Made by a program: the position numbers and the translations under genes. 34,822 bases of DNA, from the NCBI GenBank assembly GCA_026260175.1, contig JAKCWW010000453.1:76208-111029 (forward strand), read 5' to 3'. Positions 1 to 10,484 of the stretch are shown here, in pieces. The notes below the pieces were generated by a model, which saw only the letters and a program-made list of their open reading frames with translations, ran no database searches and had not been told where the DNA came from. The stretch comes from Reticulitermes lucifugus (Eukaryota > Arthropoda > Insecta > Blattodea > Rhinotermitidae). Every line of letters begins with the position of its first letter. Within the stretch, counting starts at the first letter, position 1.

Positions 1-96
1 ATGCGCACGACTTAGTAACCTCGAAAAGAGGAGGCAAGAGGAGGCCTGAGCCCATATAGGGCTATTGAGCCATGGTTATTATTATTATTATTGGCT
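1..96 (+). mobile_element. SINE family C, 3' end with (ATT)n tail, cut by window start
   Basis: The stretch with AGGAGGCCTGAGCCC and ATTGAGCCATG matches the 3' part of the element at 6190-6455 (GAGGAGGCCTAGGCTC ... TGTTGAGCCATG). It runs straight into an ATT trinucleotide tail, as SINE 3' ends often do. The tRNA-like head would lie upstream of the window. Identification rests only on the internal match between the two copies. Confidence 0.55.
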
Positions 97-200
97 GTAT
101 AGTACAAATATAAATAAAATGTATTAGGGTCTTTTATTGCTATTAATATTAATATTATTATTAATATTATTATTAATATTAATATTATTATTTAGTATTA
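76..200. repeat. ATT/AATATT microsatellite
   Basis: An ATT run at 76-94 is followed, after a short spacer, by an imperfect ATT/AATATT array at about 140-200. It probably began as the tail of the SINE just upstream. Confidence 0.8.
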
Positions 201-539
201 TTTCCGGTAGTAGGAGCAGTAATTTGTTCTTTCAATAAGGGACTTGCAAATTACCTTACCTTCATCAATGCGTTTAATGTTACACGCATTAATGCAATGA
301 TTGTGCCCACTTCTGCGACCAGCAACTATCATACAAGTCACACTATTTAACACATATGTAACGTATCGTTCCTGCAGGCGCTCCCTCCGCTCTGTCCACA
401 CTGCAGTCACGATATCCGCACCTGTTGCTTTGCTGTCTGTTGGCACTGGCACTACATTCCCAATGAGAATTGTGTGCTTATTTATTGTGAAATCCTCTGA
501 GTACTTTTGTAGGGTACACGTTTAGATTACGCACGTAAT

Positions 540-1280
540 TTTGGTAACTTAGCAGTGTAAATTTCGAAGTTCTGTACAAGAACAATGAATGAAGGAAAAT
601 ATTAATTTTATTCATCGCTGTACAAATGGAACATAATTAGCATAAATTTAGGAGCGACACACATTATACGCTAGCTATAGGTCTCGTTCAGTTTCAGCTC
701 AAATATTACAGTAATACTGTTTGACGAGACCCGTTTAAATTCACCGAGTAATTGTTTTTGTTTTATATCCATTCGTCAGAATCTTTCGTACATTTCTCCT
801 TTAAAAACTGAATTGAAATGTGTCTTTCTGAGTTTGGTGAAAGAAGCAGTTGAAAGGTATTCATGTAACTTGAGTACACACGACCGCAGAGACATGCAGA
901 AGTAGCCTTTATTTTGCGTGTTGTGCTAAAATATTTGTTTTTCTATATGAAAAGAAAAGTGGAGTTGTCCATGATCTTTGAATTATTACATTAAGCTCCT
1001 TACTGAGTCCATAATCCTAATCCGATAACAAATACACATATAACAAGCGGGACTTTATATACCATAAATACGATTTTAATAAGGTTCACCGAATTGCGAA
1101 CTGTTTTGCGACGTGTTAAAATTCACCGCAATGATTTGTATTCATGTAGCCGATTTTTTATGTTTTATATCTCTCTTTTCTGATTTCGATTGCATTTTTA
1201 AATATGTACGATAAGTCAGCTTCCAGAGAAATCAATTTTGTTACATCTGTCTTACATTTCGTCGTAACTCGAGGATTTAA
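540..1280. other. No feature seen
   Basis: AT-rich sequence with no open frame of note, no tRNA-like boxes and no inverted or tandem repeat that I could find. Confidence 0.6.
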
Positions 1281-1610
1281 TTAATATTCTGAATGAAGAT
1301 TTATGTCGTTTGGGATACTACGCTTTGTCGACTCGTAACTATGATGTCGGTCACAAAATAACTTTACAGTGCATGTATTTTGGGTTCCTTGTTTTAGCTG
1401 TAACAAGGACTCTTCGGACTTAACTGCTCCGCTTTTCCAGTATTTCTCCATGTAGTCTGAGCCACAGCGGAGGCATTTATCATATCGTGATAGGAGCTTT
1501 TCTATTCTCTGTTGATAGAAGTCCTTGTGGTGTGCTATCAGCGCTGTTCCCACTTCGCTGTCAGCTTTAAATTTGTGACCGCCAAGGTTTCTCTTATGCT
1601 GAAAGCGCAA
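1281..1610 (-). pseudogene. Mariner-like transposase, C-terminal relic
   Basis: A 109-residue open frame on the minus strand. Residues 8-60 resemble the C-terminal end of Tc1/mariner transposases: LGGHKFKADSEV, then DFYQQRIEKL, then RYDKCLRCGSDYMEK. In the family this segment follows the last catalytic aspartate of the DDE/D domain, so no catalytic residue is present here. The start codon is a chance methionine inside the domain. The residues after YMEK are not recognisable and may be read-through. I see no terminal inverted repeat next to it. It is dead and truncated at its 5' end. It lies next to the ribozyme-like inverted repeat at 1690-1815. Confidence 0.6.
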
Positions 1611-1689
1611 GGTAGTCGCTTCAGGACTAATTCCCGTGATATAATCACAGTTAGTGAAGTTTGTTTAGTTGCAGAAGTGTCTTACCGAC

Positions 1690-1815
1690 CATCGTAATTA
1701 CAGACGTTTCAGTGGAGCGCACTGCTTCCATCTTCAGGGTCAAGCTGTCCAACATGTTTTCTTTTACTGCTTGACCCTGAAGATGGAGGCTGTATACTCC
1801 AAAACTTTAGTAAGT
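1690..1815. mobile_element. Inverted repeat with two hammerhead-like cores
   Basis: Two arms, about 1690-1746 and 1768-1815, are inverted copies sharing GCTTGACCCTGAAGATGGA. On the minus strand (1737 to 1706) the order is CTGAAGA, a stem TGGA/TCCA, then GAAAC, four bases, and GTA. On the plus strand (from 1777) it is CTGAAGA, stem TGGAG/CTCCA, AAAAC, four bases, and GTA. This is the order of a minimal type I hammerhead: CUGANGA, stem II, GAAA, short stem III, UH cleavage site. The plus copy has lost the G of GAAA. Element class is inferred. Confidence 0.55.
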
Positions 1816-1964
1816 ACTTAGCAATCGATATGGCGTGACATTCCAGATGACTTGAATATTCGTCACATCAGCTTTGAGTAGCTCAAATCTGTCACGTAAT
1901 TTTTGAATTCTTACCAATGGCAACCAGTTTCATATTTACAAATTGTGAAAATGTTTTAGGGCTA

Positions 1965-1991
1965 TATATATATATGTGTGTGTGTGTATGT
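1965..1991. repeat. TA/TG dinucleotide run
   Basis: Short TATATATA followed by TGTGTGTGTGTG microsatellite. Confidence 0.85.
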
Positions 1992-2289
1992 ACTGGAAGA
2001 CAACTATGAACTCACCAGAATACTTAACATAACCTCTTCGTTTGGTATATTTGACATCTAGTATTCTCGAGAGCTTCACAGTTTAGCTTCTGTAAATGTT
2101 GTTCATTACCGATATTTTGCATCATTAAACACGCAAGTCTCATATTCTTCATTTGTGACGGAGCAGGCTTGCTTGTCTGTGCCGATTTAAAACTTTTTCT
2201 GGTATGAATTCTGTCGTGCTTGATAGCATTCCTTGGATTGGTCCATCAGGAATACACAATGCGGAATTGACACGGATGTATTATATTCG

Positions 2290-2356
2290 TCAAACGGTAT
2301 TCAAACTCACGACCTCAGTATTTGGGCGGTCCACTGTCGTTGCATTTAACCTTAAT
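2290..2356 (-). mobile_element. Possible tRNA-like SINE scrap
   Basis: On the minus strand GAGTTTGAATACCG resembles a pol III B box and follows ACAGTGGACCGCC by a tRNA-like distance. There is no second copy in the window and no recognisable tail, so this may be chance. Confidence 0.25.
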
Positions 2357-2359
2357 TTT

Positions 2360-3190
2360 TGTATCATGTTATAAAATGTTTTTTTTAAAAAAGGGGAATA
2401 ATTTCGGTTTATCGCAAAGAAAGGGCCGCAGTTAAGTAACAGTGGTTTACAGTAGAGTGAACCTACATGTAGATGCTGGACAGCAGTGTTGAATGGTAGC
2501 ATAAGGTGATTCACATTCGCGAAGTTTTTACTTTGCCACAGGTAAAGAAATTAGAAGTTATGTAAAGAAATCCGCGCCGGAGAGATCGATATGAAAACCC
2601 CAGACATTTTGTAAGGAAGGAGCGCCAGTTTCACATAAAATAAAAGTATTTTTAACATGAATGCAACTGGCTTAGAAAACGTTGAAAATTTAATGCAGAG
2701 GTCTGGGTTTCTCGTAGTACATTTGCACTGTATAATTTATATACGGGCTCGATTTCTTAGATCTCACTATAATATATATTGGTCTCTTGGTGAGAATTTT
2801 TTGACATTTTAAATTGTGTCTCTATTTCAGAATTGCAAGTGCAAGTAATTGTTTTGACTTATATCTGCAGTAAAATACACGCGGCCTTTTTGCTTGAATT
2901 TGTGGTTTTATAATAGTTAAAGAGCGAGGGGACCCAAAATGTACAATACATATTTTGAGGCCAAAGTTTGCAACTGAAAACAGTTACAATGGACCTATAT
3001 AATATACATAGGACAGAATAATGACTAAGGTGTGTGTTAGTTACTTCTGTTCCAAAAACATGAACAAACTGCAGCTTCTGTTCTACTGATCTTTAGCCAT
3101 ACACCTGGTTCCTAGCGGGGCCTCTTCTGTCGACTGCATTATTAATTTTATTATGTGTGACTGAAACATCAGAATAACGTCCGTTACTTA
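2360..3190. other. No feature seen
   Basis: AT-rich sequence without a supported gene or repeat. Confidence 0.55.
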
Positions 3191-3200
3191 CAGTCCTACA

Positions 3201-3232
3201 AGGGTCATCCCAAAAGTATTGCACAACTTTTT
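3201..3232 (+). mobile_element. Possible mariner-type terminal repeat, solo
   Basis: TACAAGGGTCATCCCAAAAG has the look of a Tc1/mariner terminal inverted repeat beginning after TA. I did not find the opposite end or any transposase nearby, so at most this is a truncated end. Confidence 0.35.
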
Positions 3233-3588
3233 TTGATTTGAACATATTCTATTTTATTACTCAACGCACATTAAACACATTCATTGTAGTAGATTCCGTC
3301 ATAACAGTAGACACATGGTGTGTTCCCTTTCTGATGACGGGCGGACCTGCGGTTTGAGGTTAAAAATATATGTTTTTATGGAGAACCCTTAAGGATTATA
3401 TGCCCACACTGAAATTATAAACAAACTATGAATGAATCTAATTGAAAACATAAATTATCTGTATTTATAAACAAAATAACGTGAAATTAACTGTCAGAAA
3501 TACATATGTCACTATTAGGGAAAGGCGAAAAGAGACGGTACATTTCACACACGTCAGTATGAATTAAAAATAGTTAAAGCTTAAGTTA

Positions 3589-3840
3589 GGCCGTGCCATG
3601 GCTCAGGCGGTTAGTCGCTGGCCTCTCACCGCGGGGGCCCGTGTTCGATCCCCGGTCAGTCCGTGTGGAATTTGTGGTGAACAAAGTGGCACTGGGACAG
3701 GTTTTTCCCGCCGAGTACTTCGATTTTCCCTTGTCAGTTTCATCCCACTGGTGTTCCATTACTCGGAAAAAACTAATCGTCTTCATCACAGGGTTGCACA
3801 ATAAGCCTCAAGGCTCCCGGGTCCTTCACCATAAAAAAAC
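3589..3840 (+). mobile_element. SINE family A, standard tail
   Basis: tRNA-derived head with an A box (TGGCTCAGGCGG) and a B box (GTTCGATCCCCGG), then the family body (GGCACTGGGACAGG, GTTTCATCCCACTGG, CATCACAGGGTTGCACAATA) and an A-rich end. Compared with the copies at 19457 and 29906, the tail lacks roughly 22 bases between CCTCAAGGCT and the CCTTCACC end. Short open frames here on both strands are chance read-through. It abuts the family B SINE that starts right after it. Confidence 0.88.
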
Positions 3841-4065
3841 AAGCTCAAGTTGGTCCGTTGACGCCATGAAAGCAAATGGGGAAGTAGAGTTATAGCGCCA
3901 CTCGTTCTTAACGTAGGCACTAGTCGGAGGCGAGTGTTCAGCTTCACTCCCGAGCCCTTCAACCCTGGAGAAAGATCCCTCGGCACCCATCGAATAGGAG
4001 GCTGGGTGGATCCCAGAGCCCGTCTAAACGATTTGGAGAAGAGGAAATCCTAATGCCCCTACTTG
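3841..4065 (-). mobile_element. SINE family B, 5'-truncated
   Basis: Read on the minus strand it shares with the copies at 5365 and 31685 the order: CTTCTCC, CCACCCAGCCTCCTATTCGA, GTGAAGCTGA, CGAGTGGCGCTATAACTC. The tRNA-like head is not recognisable at its 5' side (near 4065). It sits head-to-tail against the family A copy. Confidence 0.7.
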
Positions 4066-4148
4066 GAATCGAGAAACAATTTCTATACGTTACATAGCCA
4101 ACATTTTTGTTTGAAAGTAAGTCTGCTGTAACTTATCCGTCATGTAAT

Positions 4149-4238
4149 TTATTTACTTATATACCTACATAAGTGACAGTAGACGTTGTGTCAGTTATTT
4201 ACTTATACCTACATAAGTGACAGTAGACGTTGTGTCAG
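4149..4238. repeat. Tandem duplication of a 46/44-bp unit
   Basis: 4149-4194 and 4195-4238 are the same unit (TTATTTACTTAT ... GTTGTGTCAG), differing only by one TA dinucleotide. Confidence 0.95.
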
Positions 4239-4239
4239 A

Positions 4240-4880
4240 ATTGCTTAAATTCAGCAATTTCAAATGGAGCATTTGATGGTTCCCATCTATAGTTACAGAT
4301 TCCACAGAAAACGTTTTTATTGGTCCACTGTTATATATTATAACCATTAAGGGACACTTAAAATCAAGATTTAGCCGAATGTACACACACGTAACTTTAG
4401 TCAGCAAAGCTCTAAACTTTAATAACGAATAGACATAAGTACCTCTCACTTCTCTTTATTGTACCACTCTTTGCTTCCATTCTGAACTGCTAACAACTCT
4501 GATGGCTACATAAAGATAGAATGGTAAACTTAGCTGAATAAACAGAAAAACACTAAATTATAGCAGAGATATTTGCTAATCCGAGGTCTTTCAAAAAACG
4601 CATAAATTCGAACTGTTCCTTTTTGAGTTTTTTTCAGTACTTTCCTTTATGTTTTAGTGTATTTTAACATGCTCTGAAGGATTTGTTAGACAGAGTCAAT
4701 TCAGACAAGGCTCCACTTGAGTTAGTCCTTTTGTTAGTCCTTTTTTGCCGTCTTAGTCACTGACGGTAAACATTATCCTGTTATGGTATGCTTTATTGTG
4801 TTCGCTAGAGCGAGACCTTTTAAATGAAGTGTGTCTACATCTTCACCTATTTTGCTTAACGCAAATTTTAACCCATCATC
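4240..4880. other. No feature seen
   Basis: No supported gene or repeat. Open frames are short and chance-like. Confidence 0.5.
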
Positions 4881-4889
4881 TCCGCACTC

Positions 4890-5060
4890 CGATCCCGATC
4901 TCTTGGACCGATTTTGATTATACTTGGCACACTTTATCTTGTTATCATTCAAAACCTACTGCCAGAACTCCAAGATAATCTACTTCTGATGAGTTGACGA
5001 CTGCCACAGACGGACGGACACGCGCATACAGACATAGACACATTGTTTATTATAGAGATG
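4890..5060 (+). repeat. Possible dispersed repeat end
   Basis: GGACCGATTTTGATTATACT, TGGCACAC and, 100 bases on, CAGACGGACGGACACGC resemble dispersed-repeat ends I have seen in arthropod DNA. A loosely similar block (TCCGATTTGGGCGAAATTCG) lies near 12930. Class unknown. Confidence 0.3.
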
Positions 5061-5364
5061 TATTTCTGTGAGCGGAGCCTTCTTGGGAATCTAATACCCC
5101 TTCAGCTGATCAACAAATTTTCCACTTGTCTGGAGCCCTATTTGCCAGTACCTTATTCATTATCAGTCTGCAATATGAGCAAGTTGAAACCACTCTAAAA
5201 TTTTATACTTCTTTACGTTTTTCAAATGCGTTCTTCCTATTCGGTTTACTGACATATTTCTAAGGCATATCTAATCTCCTCCATACTTGCCATAAGCCCA
5301 GCCACTTCTGACAAAACAAGACCAATCCATATTGTAATTGCACCCTTTTCCTCAGTAAGAAAGA

Positions 5365-5645
5365 GACGGGATAGCGTAATCGGTATTGTTTCTAAACTTT
5401 GTGTTGGAAAATCCGGGGTTCGATTCACGGCAGGAGCAAAGATGTTTTCTCCAGAACGTCCACACAGACCTTAAATCCCACCCAGCTTCCTAATCAATGA
5501 GTATCGGGGGTTGTTTTTTCGGGGTAAAGCCACCGGATCGTGAAGCTGATCACTTACCTGCCTCTAGTAACCTCCCCTTAGTGTCGAAATTATGAACGAG
5601 TGTAACTATAGCCTCTTCCTCCAGTATGCCTTAATGTTGTGCCCA
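5365..5645 (+). mobile_element. SINE family B, with tRNA-like head
   Basis: This copy keeps the head. TAGCGTAATCGG (5372-5383) fits the pol III A box consensus. GGTTCGATTCA (5417-5427) fits the B box except for its last base. The spacing is normal for a tRNA promoter. The body follows: TTTTCTCCAGAACGTC, CCACCCAGCTTCCTAATCAA, GTGAAGCTGATCACTTACCT, CTCTAGTAACC and GAGTGTAACTATAGCCTC. It fixes the true orientation of the family, since the other copies have lost this head. Confidence 0.7.
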
Positions 5646-5758
5646 GACTCATTGTCACGATTTTACCTCTAAGGTTTCCTCTGTAGATGCAAGATGTTAT
5701 TGGTAAAAGCCATTCACGAATCGCTCTGAACCATCCAATCGGCATACTTCTATAAAAA

Positions 5759-5992
5759 GTGTTTTATTTGAGGTCGCTGTCAGTTGTTAAAATTTATATG
5801 GCTTTGATGATAGACGAATTATATGGAGCAATGTTGGAATAATACTGACGGGGGAAAACTTAAGTACTCGGAGAGAAATCTGTCCCAGTGCCAGGTCATC
5901 AACCACCAATCATACATGGACTGTCCTGGGACTGAACTTTGTCCTCTGCGATGAGAGGCCTGCGACCAAAACTCTTGAGGCATTGAGCGGCC
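5759..5992 (-). mobile_element. SINE family A, alternative tail, degraded
   Basis: On the minus strand the head reads GAGGCATTGAGCGGCC in reverse, followed by the family body (TCTGTCCCAGTGCC in plus orientation, TACTTAAGTTTTCCCC in minus). Instead of the usual GGGTTGCACAATAAGCC tail it continues into the sequence shared with 18640-18715 and 23500-23580. Confidence 0.75.
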
Positions 5993-6189
5993 TGTATACG
6001 CGTACATAGAATCAGATTACAAACCTGCTCTGTGTTTTCTAATTTACAGGAAGGCGTCTTGTTACAGACGTAACTTGGAACTCCTGCTGTATGTCTTTCG
6101 ATCACAGACAATTCTAATATTAAGCGCTTAATATTCGCTAACGAGGCATTTTATCATTTTATTCTAATACTTAAGAAAATATTAATGGG

Positions 6190-6455
6190 ATATTTATTTC
6201 AACCAAATTATGAAAGCCGATGCCGGTGGGGGGGGGGTCTGCGGCCGCTCGCTTGCTGGGATTGCGGGTTCGAATCCCGATGGAAGCATGAATGTCTCTT
6301 GTGAGTGTTGTGTGGTGGTGTCACGTAGAGGTCTCTGCGACAGGCCAATCCCTCGTCCAGAGGCGTTCTACCGAGTGTGGTGTGTCTGAGAGTGATCTCG
6401 AAACCTCAACGATGAGGAGGCCTAGGCTCACCAGGACTGTTGAGCCATGAAAAAG
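6190..6455 (+). mobile_element. SINE family C, near full length
   Basis: A perfect pol III B box, GGTTCGAATCC (6267-6277), lies about 60 bases after the start. The upstream part has a G10 run and a weak A box. The body ends with GAGGAGGCCTAGGCTC and TGTTGAGCCATGAAAAAG, matching the fragment at 1-75. A real tRNA gene is excluded because no acceptor stem closes around the B box. Confidence 0.65.
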
Positions 6456-6696
6456 TTCTGAAAGGCAATCTACTTCTTTCCACAGCTGTGAAGGGCCTAC
6501 AATCGACATGTACGACACTAACATTCGCTCGTGGATGTATGTTACCAATCTCTAGCGATCGGCCAGACTGGAAGTATGTGTCGGCTTATGGCCTTCATGG
6601 GTGCTACTGTTAGCAAGCACAGTGGACACCATGACAAAACGGCCTTTCTGTGAAGCTCCGAATCACTCATTTGGTCCAGAAATTTACCGTATCTTA

Positions 6697-6830
6697 TTAA
6701 ATTCGAAGGTTTGTTATATTCCTAAAAACCCGCCACTGTGCCCGATTCTGAACCAGATGAATCCATTTCACACTCTCACATCAAGTCTTCAATTTTGTCA
6801 TACTGTATTATCTTACGCTCTTCCCGAGGG
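6697..6830 (-). pseudogene. LINE reverse transcriptase ORF, C-terminal relic (copy 1)
   Basis: On the minus strand, in frame to a TAA at 6697-6699: SVKWIHLVQNRAQWRVF, then RNITNLRI. This matches the end of an insect non-LTR endonuclease-reverse transcriptase ORF whose last residues run (D)WI.LAQ.R..WR..VN..MNLR. The part further upstream (to about 6830) is frame-broken. No catalytic reverse transcriptase motif is included. The same segment recurs at 16930, 20878, 26371, 27842 and 30678. Confidence 0.7.
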
Positions 6831-6839
6831 TTAAGCGGC

Positions 6840-6977
6840 CGAGGCATGGCGTTGACCAACCACCCCCATCTAGCGCCGAGGTTAAAGAAAGAGTAGAGCT
6901 ATACCTCTACTCCCCCTCTGGGCCTTCGGGGTGTGACGCCGAGTCACTGGGTAATCCTACCCCATAACTCATAACTC

Positions 6978-7012
<35 letters not shown>
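6840..7012 (+). mobile_element. SINE family B, 3' half with (TA)n tail
   Basis: AACCACCCCCATCTAGCGCC, GAGGTTAA and GAGTAGAGCTATACCTCTAC match the 3' half of the other family B copies, especially 28790. It ends in a (TA)17 run, which I read as its tail. Confidence 0.65.
6979..7012. repeat. (TA)17 microsatellite
   Basis: Thirty-four bases of uninterrupted TA. Confidence 0.97.
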
Positions 7013-7014
<2 letters not shown>

Positions 7015-7045
7015 TGCCTTTACTTTAAGTGTGTCGGGCATGTGA

Positions 7046-7415
7046 ACGTACTTTATTTGTTCACGTTGAACATTCTAACATACTTTATTGCTTGACTTCG
7101 GACACATTAACATACTTTATTGATTGACGTCGGACCCATTAACAACTTTATTGATTGACGTCGGACATATTAACATATTTTTTTTGCTTGAAGTCGAACA
7201 AATTAACATACCTTATTGCTTGACTTCGGACACATTAACATACATATTTCTTGACTTCGGACACATTAACATACTTTATTGACTGACTTTAGACACATTA
7301 ACATACTTTATTGATTGACGTCGGACATATTAACATACTTTTTTGCTTGAAGTCGAACAAATTAACATACCTTATTACTTGACGTCGGACACATTAACAT
7401 ACTTTACAGCTTGAA
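7046..7415. repeat. 32-bp minisatellite, about 12 units
   Basis: Units follow ACATACTTTATTG.TTGAC then .TCGGACACATTA, with a 32-bp period and small indels. The first unit (7046-7077) is diverged and the last is partial. Units 4 to 6 (TTGACGTCGGACATATTA; GCTTGAAGTCGAACAAATTA; ACATACCTTATT) recur as units 9 to 11, so a five-unit (about 160-bp) block was duplicated. There are no unique spacers, so it is not a CRISPR array. Confidence 0.95.
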
Positions 7416-7911
7416 ACTTACGGAGCCGCAGTTCATAGTTTAGGACACTGGTTTATATTTTTTGTGAGCCACTTGTGGCACATAATTCAGACTGGCCACC
7501 CCTACGGCAAAAAGTTCCCACAAACAATATGATATATTGGATGGTCACTTTTTTTCGTTGGTTCGTCCTCTGAAGTTGTTTTACTAGTACACAGCCCACT
7601 GATAAATCATGTAGATTGTCTCCTTGCGCCGACCGCGTTGGTGTGGCCCACCTGTGCTTGTTTGTCGCCGAGCCTGCGGGTCCCACGCTACGTGTCTACC
7701 TTGCCACCATCTCGTAGCTAACAGGAGTGAACTTCTGTTGCTATTTGTGTACAGTTTCGAATCCTGAAACGCACATGTGATACGCAGTCTCTTTTCTGTC
7801 GATTTGTTGCGTGGTGATGATGAATAATTGTAAGCATACGTTGTTTAAAAGCGTGTCAAATACGTAGCTGCACGCACGCGAGTCACTACCGACGAATGAC
7901 TTCATATGTTC

Positions 7912-7944
7912 AAATATGTACGGTTCGCCGAACCGTACATATTT
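7912..7944. repeat. 33-bp perfect palindrome with one central base
   Basis: AAATATGTACGGTTCG (7912-7927), a single C, then its exact reverse complement (7929-7944). No further similarity outside the arms and no second copy in the window. Confidence 0.95.
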
Positions 7945-10480
7945 ATTCGTACTGTACGTGACGAACGACGAAGGTGAGCCAATGAATGTCGGTCTTCTGA
8001 CGTCACTATGTTGTGTTTGAGTGTGTATCTGTATCTTCCTTTTAACTTTTGGATCATTTGAGCGATTTTCACAAATCTGTTTGAACGTGACGCCAATAGT
8101 GAACACCCCAACACTGTGCTTTCTTTTTTAATTTCCTACAGTCGGTAATACGAGCGTGCATAACGCCTTAAATTGTGATCTGGGAACGGCGCTGGTTTAG
8201 TTGTGTCAGGGCCTTAAAGTGATATGTGATGGAAAACATTGGAAAATATAAAACGTTTATCGTAACATTGTTGTAGAATGAAACTTTACAAGACAGCGCC
8301 TGTCTGAACAATTTCTTTAGCTTTCAGTTTGAGCGAATGACCGGTTGAACTAATTTGGACTAATTAAGGAAGCACGCCAAATTGCGCATGGAGGTAGAGG
8401 ATAAACATGCCTGCACGCTGTGTACGGAATTGTTTATAGGTCAGTTACTGATGCGAAAACAGTACGATCCTTTTGGGTTTATTTCCAGAAAATTTAAAGT
8501 AGGTCTACACAGAAGCTGTACTTGATAAATGACTTATTCGCAAAGATAAAATAATACAATTTTAATAAAAAAAACTGTTAGACAAGAAATCTATGTAACA
8601 GAGAAGTAGGCTTAAACAGTAATGCTAAGAGCTCCTTATTAGGTGGATATTATAATTGTTTTCTTATTCAATTTCCACTGCATGTTTCAGTACTTTAAAT
8701 ATTCTTTATCAATACATACATAATTAACGCTGCGCTTTTCCGTGTGGTCGTACTGTCATCAGGCTTACAAGCATAGTTACTAAGTTGTCATTATGGCGTT
8801 ACATTCTGACATATGAACGCGACTGAAACTTATAGTGGAAGATGAATTTCGTGAATACGACGAAAAATTTCTTGATTTTTTCTAAGTCTAAAATTTAATT
8901 AAAGGGGCAGCAATCCTACTTTATAAACGGGATGTTTTACTGTGACGTAGAAGTCGTCGAAAATGGCTTAAAATACAGAATAAGCATGTTGTGTAAAATG
9001 GTAGGCTGTTACGTATGTTACAGCTTTAAATATACAGACTTCATTTTTGAATCAATGTAATAATTGTGGACAATTTCACCCTTACCACATTACATTTATT
9101 GTATAGTTTATTAAGTCACTCGCTGTTTTGATACGGACAGATGTAGATATAAAGTGTGTATGATCTGAATGTTTCATTACTTTGTCATGAAGCTCTTTAA
9201 TCACTGGAAGTCATGAAGCCATTTGATTATGGGAAATATTCGTAACATGAATTTAGCCTCTAACGGGGCTGTCGTCCGTAGGTTACAAGTATTTAAATTC
9301 GCTTTTATTACTCTAAATGCAATTGCTATTATTACATTAATTTGAATTAGGGCACACTTGCTGACAATTATTGAAGTCTGTGGCGAAAACCAGTCATTGG
9401 GATTTAATTAAATTATATTTCAACATCGTAAAATATTTGTAACGCAACAGTGCAAATAAGATACACTCACTAAAGCCTATAGGAGTGTAAGGAATTTTTC
9501 GACATACTTCTTTCTTAAAGAATTAACGCTTTAAAGCCAAAAAGATTCTATATGTACCACTTGCTCTGGCATTAAGAAATTCTGAGTTTTGCCCACACAC
9601 TGTTCTTGTGTGTTTTGCATTATACAACAAATTACCATTATTTCTCTGTACAGCACTAATGATTGGTATTTATAATAGAAGCACTCCTTGTTGTTTGTGT
9701 GAAGTATGAACTGATTGTTTTATACAAGTTAAATTAGTTTTGTTTTACAAAGGGACAAAACGTGCGTCCTTCCTCTGGTGGGTTCGGAAGGTCTTATAAC
9801 GACTGTTCATTTTGCTGAGCTATACTCGATGACGTCGTAATTAGTTGTATTGACTTCAGTTACGTAACGCTAAGTACGATACACAACAAAATGAGTGTCT
9901 TAAGGTTACTGTAAGTTATTACGTAATCCGTATCTATTCCCGCTCGGTTTATTACAAACGCAGGCTTGAAGTGTACTAAACAAGGTCTGTTGGGAACATA
10001 ACACCGTACTGTGGGAGGTAAAGTGATTATGTCATTGCAGCCTGCCACGTTCATATTTTACTGGAAGAAAATAACTTACTGATTGAAGACATTGAGTAAT
10101 ACGAGTGACGATTTATATTTACAATGAATTGAAGGGCTTACTGCATTAACACGAAAAGCTACACTTTGACGAAAGTATTATTCACTGTTCGAGACATTTC
10201 AGAGTTACTTAGATACCTAGAGTGGAGTGTATGACTAATGAAAATATTGTATGTAATATTTGTGTTATTGTATATAATATTGTAATGTACAGAATATAAT
10301 GAAGACCAAATAAAGTTCTCCTGTACAACTTAGAGGCTGTGGCTTTTCATGTTAAGGCAATATCCTCATCAGTTATGTTAATTACATCATTTTTTTCACG
10401 CATGTTATGCAGGAATTGCAGCTGAACATTAGGCTAGCTGAACTACGTGACGCGTAAGGATCATAGACTTTCTTGAGAAA
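7945..10480. other. No feature seen
   Basis: About 2.5 kb with stops in all frames, no tRNA-like boxes and no inverted or tandem repeats that I could detect. The minus-strand open frames at 7741-8106 and 9860-10054 resemble nothing I know. An AATAAA at 10308-10313 has no open frame before it. Confidence 0.5.
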
Positions 10481-10484
10481 CTGA

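Noticed and set aside
3586..3986. Overlapping open frames of 60-100 residues on both strands
   Set aside because: They lie inside SINE families A and B. The same peptides reappear at 28023-28427 and 29938-30261 because the SINE recurs.
6225..6300. A possible real tRNA gene around the perfect B box
   Set aside because: No acceptor, D or anticodon stem closes. The body continues as a SINE matched by another copy at the start of the window.
7046..7415. Regular 32-bp repeats, as in a CRISPR array
   Set aside because: The units are directly adjacent with no unique spacers and the setting is animal nuclear DNA, so it is a minisatellite.
7741..8106. 121-residue minus-strand open frame, the longest outside the repeats
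   Set aside because: It contains the palindrome at 7912-7944, has no recognisable motif and sits in sequence with otherwise random-looking stops. It cannot be excluded as an exon but is not supported.
10300..10335. AATAAA followed by a short stretch, as a gene's polyadenylation site
   Set aside because: AATAAA is expected often in AT-rich DNA and no coding frame or splice structure leads to it.
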